Positions 32,722 to 45,373 of a stretch of DNA of 64,000 nucleotides are shown piece by piece; positions within the stretch are counted from its first letter, which is position 1; every line of letters starts with the position of its first letter. The position numbers and the translations under genes were made by a program. The notes beneath the pieces were generated by a model. It searched no databases. It was not told where the DNA came from and saw nothing but the letters and a program-made list of their open reading frames with translations. Location of the stretch: positions 1,906,714 to 1,970,713 of the forward strand of contig NC_030997.1 in the NCBI RefSeq assembly GCF_000149955.1, written 5' to 3'. Source of the DNA: Fusarium oxysporum f. sp. lycopersici 4287. Lineage: Eukaryota > Ascomycota > Sordariomycetes > Hypocreales > Nectriaceae.

Positions 32722-33104
32722 TGTTGTTGGTGCCGTTGAGTGGGTGAGAAAGAGCAAAGTCGGGCTATGCACAGGAATGATCTAAATATTACAATTCTGC
32801 TGACCATCCGTCCCAAGATAATTGAAAATCACCAGGCGGAAAAGTGCAGATGGCGCCCAATAGCTGTTAGATAACAAGTCACGTTACAGTAAGCTGAAAT
32901 AATTATTGAAATTGCGGGGCCTACAAGTGCAAATACTGTCCAATGGATGTCAGATAATGGGTCGCCATGAGGTCAGCTGGCAGTGGGCTGCATATGGCGT
33001 AGTTGAATACGACAGCCTGCTTTTCAGCCGCAAATGTCTCTTGCTTCTTTACCTGGATTATCTCCAAACTAATTTCCAAATTATTTGGGGACGGAATATC
33101 AACT
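32722..33104. other. Divergent spacer
   Basis: Lies between the retropepsin-like gene (minus) and the DUF6594 gene (plus) and must hold both promoters; no motif stands out. Confidence 0.5.
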
Positions 33105-34140
33105 ATGGCCTCCCCAAATGTATTGCCCATGGATCAGCTCCACCCCGGGCAAGGGCAAAGCTGGAGTAAGACTTTCGGAAATGGCTCGATAGAGAAGTAT
33201 CACCGACTGGCGAATATAATGAGCCAGGATAAACATTTCGCTATTTTCAGACGATTTGATGATATTAACCTTGCTGTCCTTTTGGCCCTCCAGGCGGAGA
33301 TAGTAGATCTTCAATATCGATTGCAGGTTCAAAGCCAAAAAGACAATAGTGGTCAAGGCCAGCGGGACCTCTTGATAAAGCTGCAACCAAAGCTCACGGA
33401 GTATAGTAAGTACATTTAATTGAAGCACTAAGCAACTTACTAATACCTGTCCTCTACTTCATAGATAACCTCATCCTTCAACGTAGGTCTTGCCTTACCG
33501 GATGTCCATATCCAAAGGTGTATTAACCTATATTTAGTGTCGGAATTATCTCAACTACAAATCCCAAGGACATCGCAGCTCGAGACTCTCCAAGACTGGC
33601 TAACGGACCCCAAAGGAGGTGCTAACTTCCTCACGAAAACCGGTACTCCGGAACTTTACACCTGGAAACCAAAGGACCTGTCTCAGTACGTTTCCCTACA
33701 CAAGACGGCTGAGGATTCTGATCCATTTACCAACTTTGTAAAAGAGGTCCTTACATTCATCTTCCACCGGTTGTGTGGCGAGAGACTGAATGCTGCCAGG
33801 GTAGTTGACGTCGAGTCCGGGTTGGCCTCATACTCCGATTCCAGCCTCGTGAGAGCAAGCAATCTATTCACGGTTATTGTGTCGTCAGCACTGCCAGTTC
33901 TTACGATATTTGCACTTAATAGCCTTGAGACAACAGCTCAGAGGATTGGCCTCACTGTGGTCTTTACTGTTCTTTTTGCGGTCATCCTGGAGCTGTTCAC
34001 AAACGCAAAGAGGGTTGAGATTTTTGCCGCAACGGCTACGTGAGTGGCTCATATTTACTGATATTCAAGATACTAATCATTTATATAGATTTGCTGCTGT
34101 TGAAGTGGTATTCATTGGGAGTGCATTAAATAGCAAGTAA
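33105..34140 (+). CDS. DUF6594 membrane protein
   Basis: Four exons, 33105-33405, 33465-33482, 33538-34039 and 34089-34140, give 290 residues. Exon 2 is only 18 nt; its neighbours' frames fit only with it included (EYNNLILQLSELSQLQIP). The family pattern is clear: an N-terminal YHRLANIMSQDKHFAIFRRF followed by LLALQAEIVDLQYRL, then a helical middle with LQDWL and a W-x-P-x-DL segment, and three C-terminal membrane helices starting near residue 215 (VIVSSALPVLTIFAL, IGLTVVFTVLFAVILELF, FAAVEVVFIGSAL). The function of DUF6594 is not known; members are abundant in pathogenic and soil ascomycetes and often lie near variable genes. Confidence 0.85.
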
Positions 34141-35002
34141 AAATTTCCAAGCTAGGACGGGAAAGGGGTGTCTGCTAGCCTTTCAGAAATCGCCATGGCG
34201 CATTTGTTTTAGTGCAATGGAGATGTAACTTGGCGTCGGCTGTGATCGACGTGTAGAAAAAGCAACGTCATGTTCAGCATCACATCCGTTCTAGCTATCT
34301 GTTTAAGGTTATGGTATGTATTTACCGGGGCGAAAGAGTACATGCTTGTCAAGACAGACAACTGCAGGCACAAAAGCTTGATTCTGACCCCCGCAAAACT
34401 CAATCGGGTCCAAGACAACCTAAGCCTACTAGAGACAGGCAAGGCCTTACCCCTCAGTTCAGCTACTCCACAAGGCTGCAGACTAGTCAGGGCCCACCCG
34501 TCACACATCAAAGTGGGCCGGGCACAGCCATAAAGTCAGTAGCATCCCTGCATCCAATACTCAAGTTTGATTTCATATCCAGGCGGTGCTCAACGGCTGA
34601 GAAAGTTGTGATTTTACTCAATAACAGGCCCAGATCTTCTTGGCCTGGGGATAGAGGATGATTACGGCTGTAAGATCTGTATGCCATTCCTTGTTCAACT
34701 GTATCGTGGCCTAAGTTGAGGCTCCGTGCCGACAATGATCTTAGCACTTTGAAGCGTTGCAAGTGATCTTACCGTCTTAAATCTCGCTTCTACGTAGAGG
34801 ATTGATTAGGTGGCGCGCCGAGAGCCCAATCTAGTAGAGCCGTGTCCTGCCGTACTACTGGAATTAGTTTATTCTTTTTGTCACCTTCTACAGTCTGTAT
34901 GATATGTGATATACCTTTATCAAGTGACAGCTGTAGTTGAGCCATTTTAACCTGTCGTTGATTAGATCCTTTGCGGTCTCATTGTGGATTTTTTTATGTG
35001 CC
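34141..35002. other. Gene-free stretch
   Basis: No gene supported. Frames at 34209-34762 on both strands lack motifs. The initiating exon expected for the broken DUF7918 gene is not found here. Confidence 0.45.
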
Positions 35003-35929
35003 GTCTCTAAGCGGACGGTGCAGGGTAGTCGAGTTGGACTTCGTGGAATTCTCGTCGGCGAAGATGAAGCAACAGAGCATGTTTTCCCACATGGCCCTAC
35101 CACCCGACAAACTCGCTACGCAACTCTTCCAGCGACTGACTGCTTAATGGAGCCAAGAACTGGTCAAGCCTACTCGTTTGAAGTCACTGCCTTGCCTGAG
35201 CTCGAATTTCCTCTTGGCTGCGATATCTTTGTCCGTATGGTCTTTGTGGATGGGACCGAGTTAGACACTGGGATGATCGACAAGGGGACCGTATATGAGA
35301 CAAGCCGGTCAGACTACATAGCGCGCCGTCGAGTCACTATACCGGATGGCACCACCAAGGTTGAGTCGTTGGTGTTCGCCGACTTGTCGCAAGGTATGTT
35401 TATCGAGGAATTATTTGTAGAGTGTTCTTACATGTCTTAGTGGAGAATGCATCGGACGAGAAGTTTGAATCGGACATGGAGAAAATGGGAGACATGGGCA
35501 TCATCAAGGGCGTTGTAGGTTTTGCTACCAAATTCGAAGACACGAGCCCTACGCTCTGCGATGCACCCGTTGAGTAGGCGGGCCTGTTGGAGATTTGTCA
35601 AAAGGGAAGGATCTTTCAAGGCCAGAACTTGACGCATGGCACTAAGTATGTTTGGTCGTCATAAACTTAGGACTACATTACTGATGTTCCAAAGGTTCAA
35701 GACGGTCACCACTCACCAGGACGCTGTCGAAGTTGACGATATTTACACCGATGGTACGGATGACGTTAGTGTTTTCTACTTCCACTACCATTCTAACAGT
35801 AGTTCAATCCATTTTTTTAATGCTTGCGATGGTCTTGTCGCTGAATTGTCTCGTTCAGTTGAAGCCGAGACGCGTTTGTCTTATCCTGCAGTTAAGGACG
35901 AACAGATCAATCTGACCGATGAAGGTTGA
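35003..35929 (+). pseudogene. Broken DUF7918 gene, copy 1
   Basis: Coding-like sequence runs through three exon blocks: about 35003-35393, 35441-35645 and 35695-35929, joined by good introns of 47 and 49 bp. The pattern fits DUF7918: GLRGILVGEDEATEH near the start (family: a vector-like G/V-D-G-x-A-x-E-Y strand), IFVRMVFVDGTELDTGM in the middle, GIIKGVVGFATKF, and QGQNLTHGTKFKTV after the second intron. Two breaks are seen: no ATG exists in frame at the 5' end, and a TAG at 35575-35577 interrupts exon 2 while the same frame continues cleanly to HGTK. I therefore call a pseudogene. A missing upstream exon would repair the start but not the internal stop. Confidence 0.6.
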
Positions 35930-37049
35930 TAGCTTCAGTAACTAGGTGGAACTCTCCGTGGCTGCCTGGGAGAGGGGTGAAGAGTCACTGCTACTTTGAG
36001 ATTATGAGGTAACAACCAAATTGGGATTATTGGCGGACCTGGATAGTTGGCAACGTCATGATCTTGGATAGGACTACGCTTTAAAATCACATTCTCATCG
36101 GATTTGCTACGATTGTCACAACCAATCTTGAACTCCGAAGCGTCGCCTTGTGAGGTAAGATCGAATGTTGGGAAGAGTTTGAGGACCTCCTTCAGAATGG
36201 AGATAAGTTAAGATCCGTCTGTCAGCTACAGATATTCACCAGCGTATGATGCGTGTAGACGATGGTGTTAGATCTGATGTGACTGGTTTCAGTAATAGTA
36301 GAGCACCGGAAATGTCACCATTCGAGATCACTGCTTCTGGTAAACGACTGTTTTAGATGGGAATTTTACTATCCAATTATTTGCATATAATGGCGAAGGT
36401 AATCTCGATTTCATCATGATCCTCTTAGGAATCATCGTAACATTCCAGGACGAAAACGTGTTGTGCTTATATCAAGGTCAGTCACTATATACAGGATTGA
36501 AACAAAACGATCCTGGGCCTTCTCATGATCTAGATTGAACAAGCACGAATCTCTGAACTGTTTGTCCCAGCTTGACCTCGGTTGGTGCTGTACGATCTAA
36601 TGTAGCAATGCCGGTTAGAAACATTACAGCTCGCCAAACTGAGGATCACAAGCCAATTAGACCTAGCAGGAGTCCTGTCGCTATTCGTCAATTGACGATT
36701 GTCTACTTGATCTCCCCGACCTCTGGAGTGATTCCAAAACGCGTTAATAACGTGCTGTCGCGTCTGGCGACAGTCAAGAATGCAAGTGGTAATGAACTGA
36801 CCGCTTCTTCTCGGTTCTCGCTTGTTGTCCTCAGACACGTATGAGTGCATAAAAGTGGATGTGGGGACGATAATGATTGGAGGCCAAGTGCGCCATGTGG
36901 TGATAGTGGGGGGCTTGAACTTCATACCCGAGATCCCAACGGGCATCAATCTCAAAAATAATCCCCTTTTGCTTTCTTTCTCAGCATAATCCTTTCAACT
37001 TATCGCGAAATCTTCCTTTGCAGTCTGCGAGACTGGACCAAACGACAGC
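35930..37049. other. Gene-free stretch with scattered coding-like fragments
   Basis: Short fragments read like protein, for example a plus-strand stretch near 36360-36480 (NFTIQLFAYNGEGNLDFIM) and one near 36245-36355, but they are separated by stops and have no start. They may be remains of an older gene. No complete gene is supported. Confidence 0.35.
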
Positions 37050-38462
37050 ATGGACAGCTCGCCCCGGCCGCCCCCCCAACGGCGCCACGACCTCGCAGTC
37101 GTAAAACAGCAGCTCGTCATCGTTGTCTCCGTCGCAGCAACACTCTTCGTCCTATGTCCAGAATGGCTACAGTTCTACAGAAACCTCGCCGTCATTCCTC
37201 TGCTAGCATGGCTGACGGCCAAAGGCTTCGACCTGGTCATCATGCTGAATAATAAATGGGACAATGCACCAGCCATGGTCAAGTACTTTGTTCCTATCGA
37301 CTTTCCCCAGATTACACCTCCGTTTGAGAAAATGAGAAGCTTGGGGAATAGACAGTTGGCAGTTGCGAGGACAAAGTTTCGGCATTTCTCTTCTGAGGTG
37401 AGAGCGGTGGTTGTCGCTCTGATAAATTGGGTTTTGGCGCAGATTAGTGGCGGTGAGTCACCTTGACCATCAAAGCAGATTCCGAATTTAACATATGTTT
37501 CTAGATCAATCTGAAGTCGAGTCGCCAGTTTCTGAGGAGAGGAAAGCGAAGCCTGCGCCGAAACCAGATGAATGGGTAGCGATCTTAGTCGCAACACCGC
37601 TCATCAACGACGACACCGGCATCGATTTCGGCATGAACACCATCGTCGAAATTGGCGAAGTGATCACGTGGGAGCACACGCAAACGACATCGCTTCCTGC
37701 CATTCTCCCATCATCCACATTCCAGGTTCAAATGACAGTTTGTCTGGTCCCCAGAAGCATATGGTATTCCCGCAAGACTGTCCTAGAGAAGTTCACAACA
37801 GGGCTTTACTGGAGTCACCAGCCAGGACAATCAGTATGTCAAGGGGAACAATGGGATCAAGATCGGATTCGAAGCATTTCGAAAGTACAAGTCATTGGAC
37901 ACGTGGAAAAGCACAACAACATTGACAAGGTCAACAAATGTAAGTGCCTTGACGATCCACTGTGCTTAAAAGTATTGCTAACCTCATAAATAAAGGCTTC
38001 GAGTCCCTTCGTCAAGGCTGGGACGATGTAAACATATACTGGAGCGACATTGACTTTGCCATCATCTTCTCCTTCCTCCTCGTCGGCTCGTCCTCAATCG
38101 AGATATGCAAGAAACTCTTCGATCAATTCTCTACCCTGCGAGTCGAAAAGGCCAGTCGGAACAAAGAACTTAACCGCACGCGCTTGGGCGCTGGTGCGGC
38201 AGTCTTGACACTGTTGACTGGGGGCTTGGCTGCTCCTATCACGATACCCATGATGATGGGCGCCGAGATGACAATGTCAACACACGATCGATACCTGTGG
38301 GGAGAAAGAACGAGAATGTGTAAAGAGCTCTTGGGAAGATATGAGCAGCTGGAGGCGATTGTTGAAGCGGAAGAGATAAAGGTTCCAAAAGCTATTGACC
38401 CGACGCCTTTTTTCTCACCCAAGACTATGGAGTCGAGCTGGTTTGTCGATGATACTTGGTGA
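37050..38462 (+). CDS. Three-exon membrane protein of unknown function
   Basis: Exons 37050-37452, 37505-37939 and 37996-38462 give 434 residues; introns are 52 and 56 bp and keep frame. An N-terminal Pro/Arg-rich segment precedes a helix pair (QQLVIVVSVAATLFVLCPEW, then LAVIPLLAWLTAKGFDLVI). The centre is polar, with a beta-rich part (WVAILVATPLINDDTGIDFG). The last exon has a helix at FAIIFSFLLVGSSSIEI and a Gly/Ala-rich hydrophobic stretch (LGAGAAVLTLLTGGLAAPIT, about residue 350) followed by a charged tail. No known motif is present. It lies between the two broken DUF7918 genes. Confidence 0.7.
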
Positions 38463-39268
38463 TTGGAGGTTTATGGTATTTGCAGGCGTTATAGATAGGG
38501 GAACACAGAGAGACAGATACAGATGGATTATGTGCTTAGATCGTTCAGACATTTGCTTCAGATTGCAAGGTTAGAGCCACTGATAAAAATAACCAAAGAA
38601 GTCTCGAGTCTTTGAGCAAAGGATGGCTTTATGTAAATCTTGATTGACAGCAGGACCAAAAGAAGACCGTCTAGTCCTCATTTCCTCACAAGCGTCATAT
38701 TACATCAGGCCTGGAGCAAAATCCCTTTGTCATAACACTGCTGCCCCATCTCACACCTCGGACTCTAGACCAATCATGCAACTTCCAGCATCAGCAACGG
38801 CTGACTTGACTGAGGGTAAGTGTGGTCGATAGTCTGTCCCTTGGGGTATTACTAACTCCGGCTGTTATTTGTATCACCGGATTATACTGGTAGTAACAAA
38901 GCCAACCTCTATTGAACCTCATGAGATTTATTCTATCAAGTACCAAGGCCGTTTCCCAGATAGGACAAAAGAAAGTAGGAAATAAAATAGAGAAATGAGT
39001 AACCGGCTTAGCCAAGGAGATCCACCACTCTAACAGTAAGCCCGAGCTTACATCCAACAACTCATTTCACCTTCATCTTCCTTTACCGTATCATCGGCTC
39101 ATTGACCATTCTCTACTGGTTGCCAATGTATGTGTTGTCAACCTCTTCATTCAACATGTGTTTCACCTTTGGGAGTGAGAGGATATGGATCATATCGTCA
39201 GCAAACCTGTCGATGAATGTAGGTTGGAAGAAGAACTGAGCCCCAGGAGAATCTGCAAATCAGCAAGG
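38463..39268. other. Gene-free stretch
   Basis: Convergent spacer between the three-exon membrane protein and DUF7918 copy 2; nothing supported. Confidence 0.5.
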
Positions 39269-40107
39269 TTATTCCACCAAGAGTACAGGTAACATATGAG
39301 GAGATAAATAAAAGAAGAAGAAGTTTCCGAGGTGCTGCTCGACAACAACAGTGGTGTATGTCATCCGACGAGTTTCATCTGTCTTGGTGTAGCTGCAACA
39401 CGTTAGCCAAGTTTGTGTCATTCTTCTCTTACAAGCACAAACATACGTGGTCCCATGGATTTGAACATGACCATTGAGTAGAAGCGCCTTGTTGTCGATG
39501 GCGAGAGACTCATTTCTCTTATCGTCACAGAAGTCATCATCGCCCATCGGGACAGGGGCGGTTTGCTTCCCAACCTCAATAGCGACTTGGACAGTCCCCA
39601 AGGTCTTGATGCGCTGGAGATCACTGTTGACAGACTCGCCATCAGCCTCATCCACTGTATTAATGTTAGTTATCTTATAATCAATGATGGTCGCGGTAGA
39701 CTTACCAGGTCGGATGTCCTCAAAGACTGTCCTGTATGACTCGGAAGAGCAATCCGAAAAGTCGCGCTGACAATACGAAATCTCGTCACGTACTCTACGC
39801 CAAGATTCGATGCACCAGCGAGCGTGCTTTTTCAGATACATTTGTTATCGAAAGGCTTGCCATCGACATAGACGGAGATGGTGACAGCATCAGTGTCATC
39901 GAGGAATGTGAAGAGAGAAGAGATCCTGAAGCGAATGGCATAAGGACTTCCAGCTTGAGACTTGATGTAGCATTTGGTGTGGGGGATTCCTTGATTCATG
40001 GTTGCGTCAAAGAGTTCGGGGAACTCCCAGGGTTGGTACTCTTTGGCCGGCTCACCATCCACTAGAACGGCGATGTTTATGCCTGGGGTGAAGGGAAGGA
40101 CCGCCAT
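39269..40107 (-). pseudogene. DUF7918 gene copy 2, probably frameshifted
   Basis: The ATG at 40107 begins a good DUF7918 N-terminus (GINIAVLVDGEPAKEYQPWE, then CYIKSQAGSPYAIRFRI and ISVYVDGKPFDNKC). That frame hits TGA at 39834-39832, while the family-like continuation (KKHARWCIESWRRVRDEI, then FRTVFEDIRP-type text) runs in another frame directly from the same place, so a one-base shift near 39835-39850, next to an A5 run, is likely. Downstream exons 39706 end, 39654-39447 and 39392-39269 splice well (51- and 54-bp introns) and carry LGTVQVAIEVGKQTAP and VQIHGTTYTKT, the HGT element of the family. An intron that would skip the shift would also remove the conserved VYVDGK strand. A sequencing or assembly error in the A run is possible. 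Confidence 0.55.
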
Positions 40108-41110
40108 TGTAGGAAGTGGGAGAAAGTGTGTGAGTAAAGGCGCTGGGTCTTGAATAGAAGTAAATGGGCGCAAAGACTCTGTATCGATGGGCAAGGGAAG
40201 AGAAAATTGGTGTCAACAAATGGCAAGTTTCTAGAAGAGAAAAAAGAACTTCTGAGTGAGGGATAGGCTGTCTTACTACCGTGGGGTACAGACAACCGTT
40301 ACGTCAGATGCCGTCCCCTGGTTTGCTTGGCTCGACTGCATGGAACATATCTAGAAGCTTGGGGGACGCGCAGAAGCAATATGTGGCTTGACGCGACCAG
40401 TTATTGTAGGACCTTTGCAAGCTTGAAGGCAAGTGAATGCATCAACTGGAGAGACTAGCACTTGGTGGCTTGCTCTGCAACAGCTGGGCGATACACATTG
40501 ACAAGGACGACGGCCTCTTGCGCTGTGAATAAGACCGGCTGCAGGACCCTGAAGACAAGCCAACCAGTATGGTCAGAGGATTGGGTGGGCGGTATCTGCC
40601 ATGAAAAAAGTGCAGTTCTTAGAGAGACCCCTAACCAGTCGAATGTGGCTGCATACAACTTAGACTGCGCAGAAAGGAAGAGCGAGAAGCTATTTACGTC
40701 ATTTAAATGAACAGCTTTTCTCCGCAGCAGAAGGGGGCGAAGTCACTGAAAGAGATGAGAACACTATGTGTGGCGGTACAAATGTGGCGGCGTAAGTCTT
40801 ATCTTACCCCATGAGCCCCGCGAAATTGCATTCTAGCTGTCACTGAGGTCAGAGAGAAAGGGAAGCAACAAAACTTATCAAGAAGAAGGGGCCAGGCAAA
40901 CATAACAGATATATAAATTGGTAGCTACATCGGAGTTTTATAGTAGTGATACAGCGACATTCCATGTCCCAACAGCTGGAAAAATAACCTGCTTTTTGCT
41001 AGGTAGTATAATTCCGGGTCAGAATTACAGGGCCAAGTGGTTAACTCGAAGCAGACATGCTGCTTAAGCCAGTCTTGAAATGAACGAAGAGAAAATAAGT
41101 CCTTGGCCAT
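40108..41110. other. Gene-free stretch
   Basis: Holds the upstream region of DUF7918 copy 2 and the 3' side of the P450 gene. Frames at 40351-40710 on both strands are not convincing. Confidence 0.5.
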
Positions 41111-42838
41111 CTAATGCTCTCGGTGTTTAACACGGACCACAATTCCCTCTTGTCGAGCAAAGAAGGTGTTTCTAGTATGCCACCGAGTCCTGTTCCGGTC
41201 GTAGAACTCAAATCGATAGTTTCGGATCAGTTGAGGAGACAGCTTATGTAGCTCAATGAGGGCAATGTTTTTGCCCAAGCATGTACGAGTGCCCCCGCCA
41301 AAAGCCATCATGTACTTGTCCATATAATTAGCACGAGCTGTGTCCATCCATCGGTCAGGGTTAAAGCTATCGGCGTCTTGCCCAAACACCCTCTTGTCGA
41401 AGTGCATCACAGCGGCGTTGATGCCAACAACATAACCTCCAGGGATGAATTGACCGCAGATAGTCAGGCCCTCTGGGGGTACAGTTCGAGGCAGAGCTAT
41501 GTCCAAGATCAGATTGATACCTTTATCGGCATCGGTTGTTTACTTACAGAGCTGTGCGCCAGGCCAGATACGAAGAGCTTCTTTAATACATGCGCACAGA
41601 TAGGGAAGCTTAATAGCTTCCTTATACGTCGCAGGCATACTGAGTAGGCCATCGTCAACAGCTCGGTCGATTTCTATCTCAAGCCGGCTGTAAGCTTCAG
41701 GGTTGTGCATGAGATGGTAGAACAACGAGCGAAAAGCAATGGCCGTAGTATCACTACCGGCAAAGAGCGCACCGTACGACTCCTGTTCGACGTCTCCCCA
41801 GCGGAAGTCCATCCTTTCCCCGTTCTTTTCAAAAATGCTAAAGATTTGCTGCGCCATGTCAGTTCGAGGTGCTTCAATACGCGATGCGTATGCTTCCTTC
41901 ATGAGTCGTGAAGAGGATTCGCCAATGTTTTTGCTATGTCAATCTGTCAGCAACTATATTTATGGTTCTGTTCTGTGACTTACACTCCTTTTCTGATTTC
42001 GTTACCAGCAGAAGAGATCATAGTTCCGAGACCAATGAGTGGCCTAAGGATTGGTGGCGCAACACCCATCAAGCACACAAAAGGGATCATCTTGTCGAGT
42101 GATTTTATCCAGTCATTCTGGTCTTTGCCCTCGTCAATAAATCCAAACGCACGTCCATAAAACAGTTCTCCGATAATGTCGAAAGTGTACCTAGAACAAA
42201 TGAGAAACGTATCCTCGTAGTTCGCGAGTGTCAATCTACGTACCAGTGAAGCCACTCGCCGATATCACAAGGCTTGCCCGAATCTGCAAACTGACCCAAT
42301 CGCTCTGTGAGAAGATTGCTGCAATAGTCAATGTACTCTTCCGACGAGGCTACGTTTGTCATTGAGTAGATGTTGCTGGTGATCCTGCGCCTCTGGCCGT
42401 GCTTCTTGTCGTTCTTGCACGAAAAGACATCACCATGGGGGCTGAAGCCGGTTGTATTGTAAGGTTCATAGAATCGTCCTTTGTCCAAAGCGTTGGAGAA
42501 GCGGTAGATACTAGCAAAAGCCTCAGGGCTGCCAATAGCACATGTGATTAGCCTTTATGTGCAATAGGTCATGTCGTGACTTACTCGGAACATGATATTT
42601 CATCTGGAGCGATGCGGATGAGGGGACCGTGTTTGGCATGGAGGGCCCTTTCATGCTTCTCAACATCCTCTGTCCAGATCTTGTGCAAATACCACAGTCG
42701 TGAGAGTCTTGCGAGGTAAGGACCTGGAATCTTGCTCAATGGATGGAAGGTGAGGGTGTAGACAAGCCAACCCAGCCAGTAAGTGGCTAGCGAGGCTGGT
42801 ATAAGCCATGTGTTGGTAAATGCAAAATCCAATAACAT
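41111..42838 (-). CDS. Cytochrome P450 monooxygenase
   Basis: Five exons, 42838-42585, 42528-42244, 42190-41984, 41933-41548 and 41496-41111, give 505 residues; introns are 50-56 bp. An N-terminal membrane anchor (about residues 5-30) is followed by the Pro hinge HPLSKIPGPYLARLSRLW. The I-helix oxygen-binding motif is AGSDTT (307-312), ExxR is E367-R370 in KEALRIWP, the PERF-type motif is FNPDRW (422-427), and the haem-binding loop is FGGGTRTCLG with Cys450. All motifs are intact, so the enzyme should be active and sit on the ER membrane. The N-terminus and loop resemble pisatin-demethylase/benzoate-hydroxylase-like fungal clans, but I cannot assign a substrate. No biosynthetic backbone gene is adjacent. 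Confidence 0.93.
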
Positions 42839-44043
42839 CTCGGGGCTCTCTAGCAGTGAAGATAGGAAGATGAGGATATTGAAATAGGATGTTGAAAGAG
42901 GATGAAAGAGATGAATTGAAGATTTTCGCTGTAATTTATATGCTGTTTGAGGCTTGCGGGTATTGATAAAGTGGGCGACCAGAGGTATATGGAAGAATAA
43001 AACGTACCCGCTTTGGGCTGATCCCTGGCAACTTCCGGTAAAAGACTCTCGAGGCTTGCTCCACTACATGACCATACTATTCCACTTTAGAACTATACTG
43101 TTTTTGGGTGGAATTTATAGTCGCCGCTGAGTCAGCCAGAGAGTGGATATAGGGAGTGGATAGCGATGCTATTACGGAAGTTCTATAAAACTATATGCCC
43201 CGACACCCCGTTTCCATCGAGTATCCTAGTCAGCAACAGAGCCCATTACATCACCAGGAGTATCAGTGGATCCGCAGAAGAAATCCAGCAACACTTGGGT
43301 TTACATTAAACTGATCTTATATAAATGCCTCGAGTTAACAATGTAAGGCGCGTAATGCAAGCATCAGCTGTCAGGTCTATCAACTCAACATAACACTCTT
43401 AAACACGCTTCAGGCAGCATACCAACTACCCAACACAATAGCCCAATGTAAATGGCTCTCCCTCTTACTAATCTGTATATCGTTGGGGTTTTTTTGGTTG
43501 CTTTTTTGCAAGAGTTTCAAGCCAATAACCCCTACCATTGATTACTCGCTGATTGTGTTCCATTCATATTTCGCTTGAGCCATTAGGTTTAGAAGGACGT
43601 AAGTCTCAATGCTGACGTCGTTCACGCCTAGGTATTATGAATTCAATTACTGAACCGTCCGGTGAATTGTGCAGTAAGACACAATTGCCTTTCGGTCAAT
43701 AGAGGCTCTCATTGCTGAGGCTAAGGACTTTGTTTGGAATTCCTTGTATAGGGTTCCGGTGAAGAAAATGCAATGCACTTTTAGACAAAGAGGCATTCTG
43801 ACCACAGAAGTGAACAAAAGCGAATTAAACAACAGCCATCTAGAGTCTTTGTCAAGCCCAATGCTTCAACTCACCAGGCTTGCATAAAGAAAACTCATTC
43901 ACCAAGCGACAAAGAATAGTAGGCTTTAGACCATGGGACATGGAGTTTGAACTCTATAAATTCTTAGGAGTTACAATTCTATCTCTTCTACTTTCAGTAC
44001 ATTCAAATCATCATTTACGAAGTGTACAGAAGAGCAAGCCGCT
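42839..44043. other. Intergenic region of 1.2 kb
   Basis: Upstream region of the P450 gene and of the small gene at 44044. No gene or repeat recognised apart from short T runs near 43490. Confidence 0.5.
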
Positions 44044-44349
44044 ATGACTTACAATTCCGAAAAAAGCACTCGCCTCCGAGCCCGACAGCTACAGCTCCTT
44101 CATGTACTACACATGCAAATCCCGGAGCCTTACGCAGAACAAATGACCCAGGAAGACATTGCCCTGGCCAATGCGCCTGAACCTTGCTGGACGCATAGTC
44201 TTGCCTCACCTAAGCATGTTCTCACTTATCCTCATGAGTGGGTTACTAAAAAGGGGTCTCTTGCTGCTGTTCTTCGCAGCTTCCGTATGAAGGCAAAAGA
44301 GCCTCTCGACGCTCAGCCCCCGCTCTATGAATCAGATTTGGAGATGTAG
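44044..44349 (+). CDS. Small orphan protein
   Basis: Single exon, 101 residues from an ATG in good context (GCTATGACT). The composition is protein-like: an Arg/Leu-rich helix (TRLRARQLQLLHVLHMQIPE), then PYAEQMTQEDIALANAPEP and a Trp-containing segment (CWTHSLASPK, YPHEWVTKKGSLAAVLRSFR). No signal peptide or membrane helix. The family is not recognised. A rival reading as random frame is possible because of the short length. Confidence 0.4.
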   Translation: MTYNSEKSTRLRARQLQLLHVLHMQIPEPYAEQMTQEDIALANAPEPCWTHSLASPKHVLTYPHEWVTKKGSLAAVLRSFRMKAKEPLDAQPPLYESDLEM

Positions 44350-45373
44350 TCCTTGAGGTGATAATCAAGAACCAGGAATAAAGAAAACCGGGGTTTGAGG
44401 TGAGATGAACTTTGAATAATGGTCAAGGAGCAGATCCACAACCCTTCCCCCATTTCAGTAAGTTTCAAGTGATTCTCCGAATGATATATGACTAACCAAT
44501 CTGAAGTGGTACTTAATTCACCTTCAGTCAGTAAGGTAAGTGGATGGAGGACAGAGTTTAATGCTGGAGAACTGATGGGTTACCGGTTGAGAGTTTAATC
44601 TGATGTTAAATGCTAGAGCTTCAGGATATCGAGGATAATAAGTGTAAAGCGAGGACGAAAGCGTCAGAAATTTGAAGTGCAAAGGTGCTGCTAAACAAAG
44701 CTTAATTAGATGAGGCTTGGCTTACATGCGGAGGTATTGCTGCAAATTCTGGCTGGCTCGCTAAGATCATCAGCTCTGAAGCTCACTGAAGCATTCAGCG
44801 CCTTCAGTGAGCTCGCCTCTGACGTCAATCTTCGGAATAATGAAGCCTTGACAACATCGCAGGGTGACATCGCCCATACTGAAGGTTGCAAATTAGGTCA
44901 CTTACATACGAATTTATTATCAGTAGATAGAACTTTGAGATGTCGACAAATTCTTCCAGAAAAACAAATGCTTTGGGAGATAATTGTTCGTCTTGCCGAC
45001 ATGACTATCGTCCTTGGTGACAGTTTGAACTCGCTAATGATCGAACAGCCAAGCACAATGCCATTGTGCGAATGGGAATCTGTTCAGGTGCCTGTTCCTT
45101 GACTCTTTCAAGAGACTGCAATCCATTGATCTTGGAGACTTTGAGGACCATACTTTAGCAGAAATGAACACGTGAGAAAACAATAAATAATCATAGTTCT
45201 ACGACTGAACAGGGAGGATGTTCATATACAAAAGTCAGCCTCCACAAGTATTAAAGAAGTAGTGCAAGCTTGAATATACTCCTCACGCACAGTTGCAACA
45301 GAACCTGACCGTAAGTTCTCAAAGAATAGACCGTCATCTCACCTTCGATACATTGCATTTAGCAGCCGCCGTA
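44350..45373. other. Mostly gene-free; one possible ORF
   Basis: A 130-codon ATG frame at 44710-45102 (+) has helical, Leu/Ala-rich composition (KLTEAFSAFSELASDV) but no conserved features, so it is left as a possibility. The rest is leader for the gene at 45374. Confidence 0.35.
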
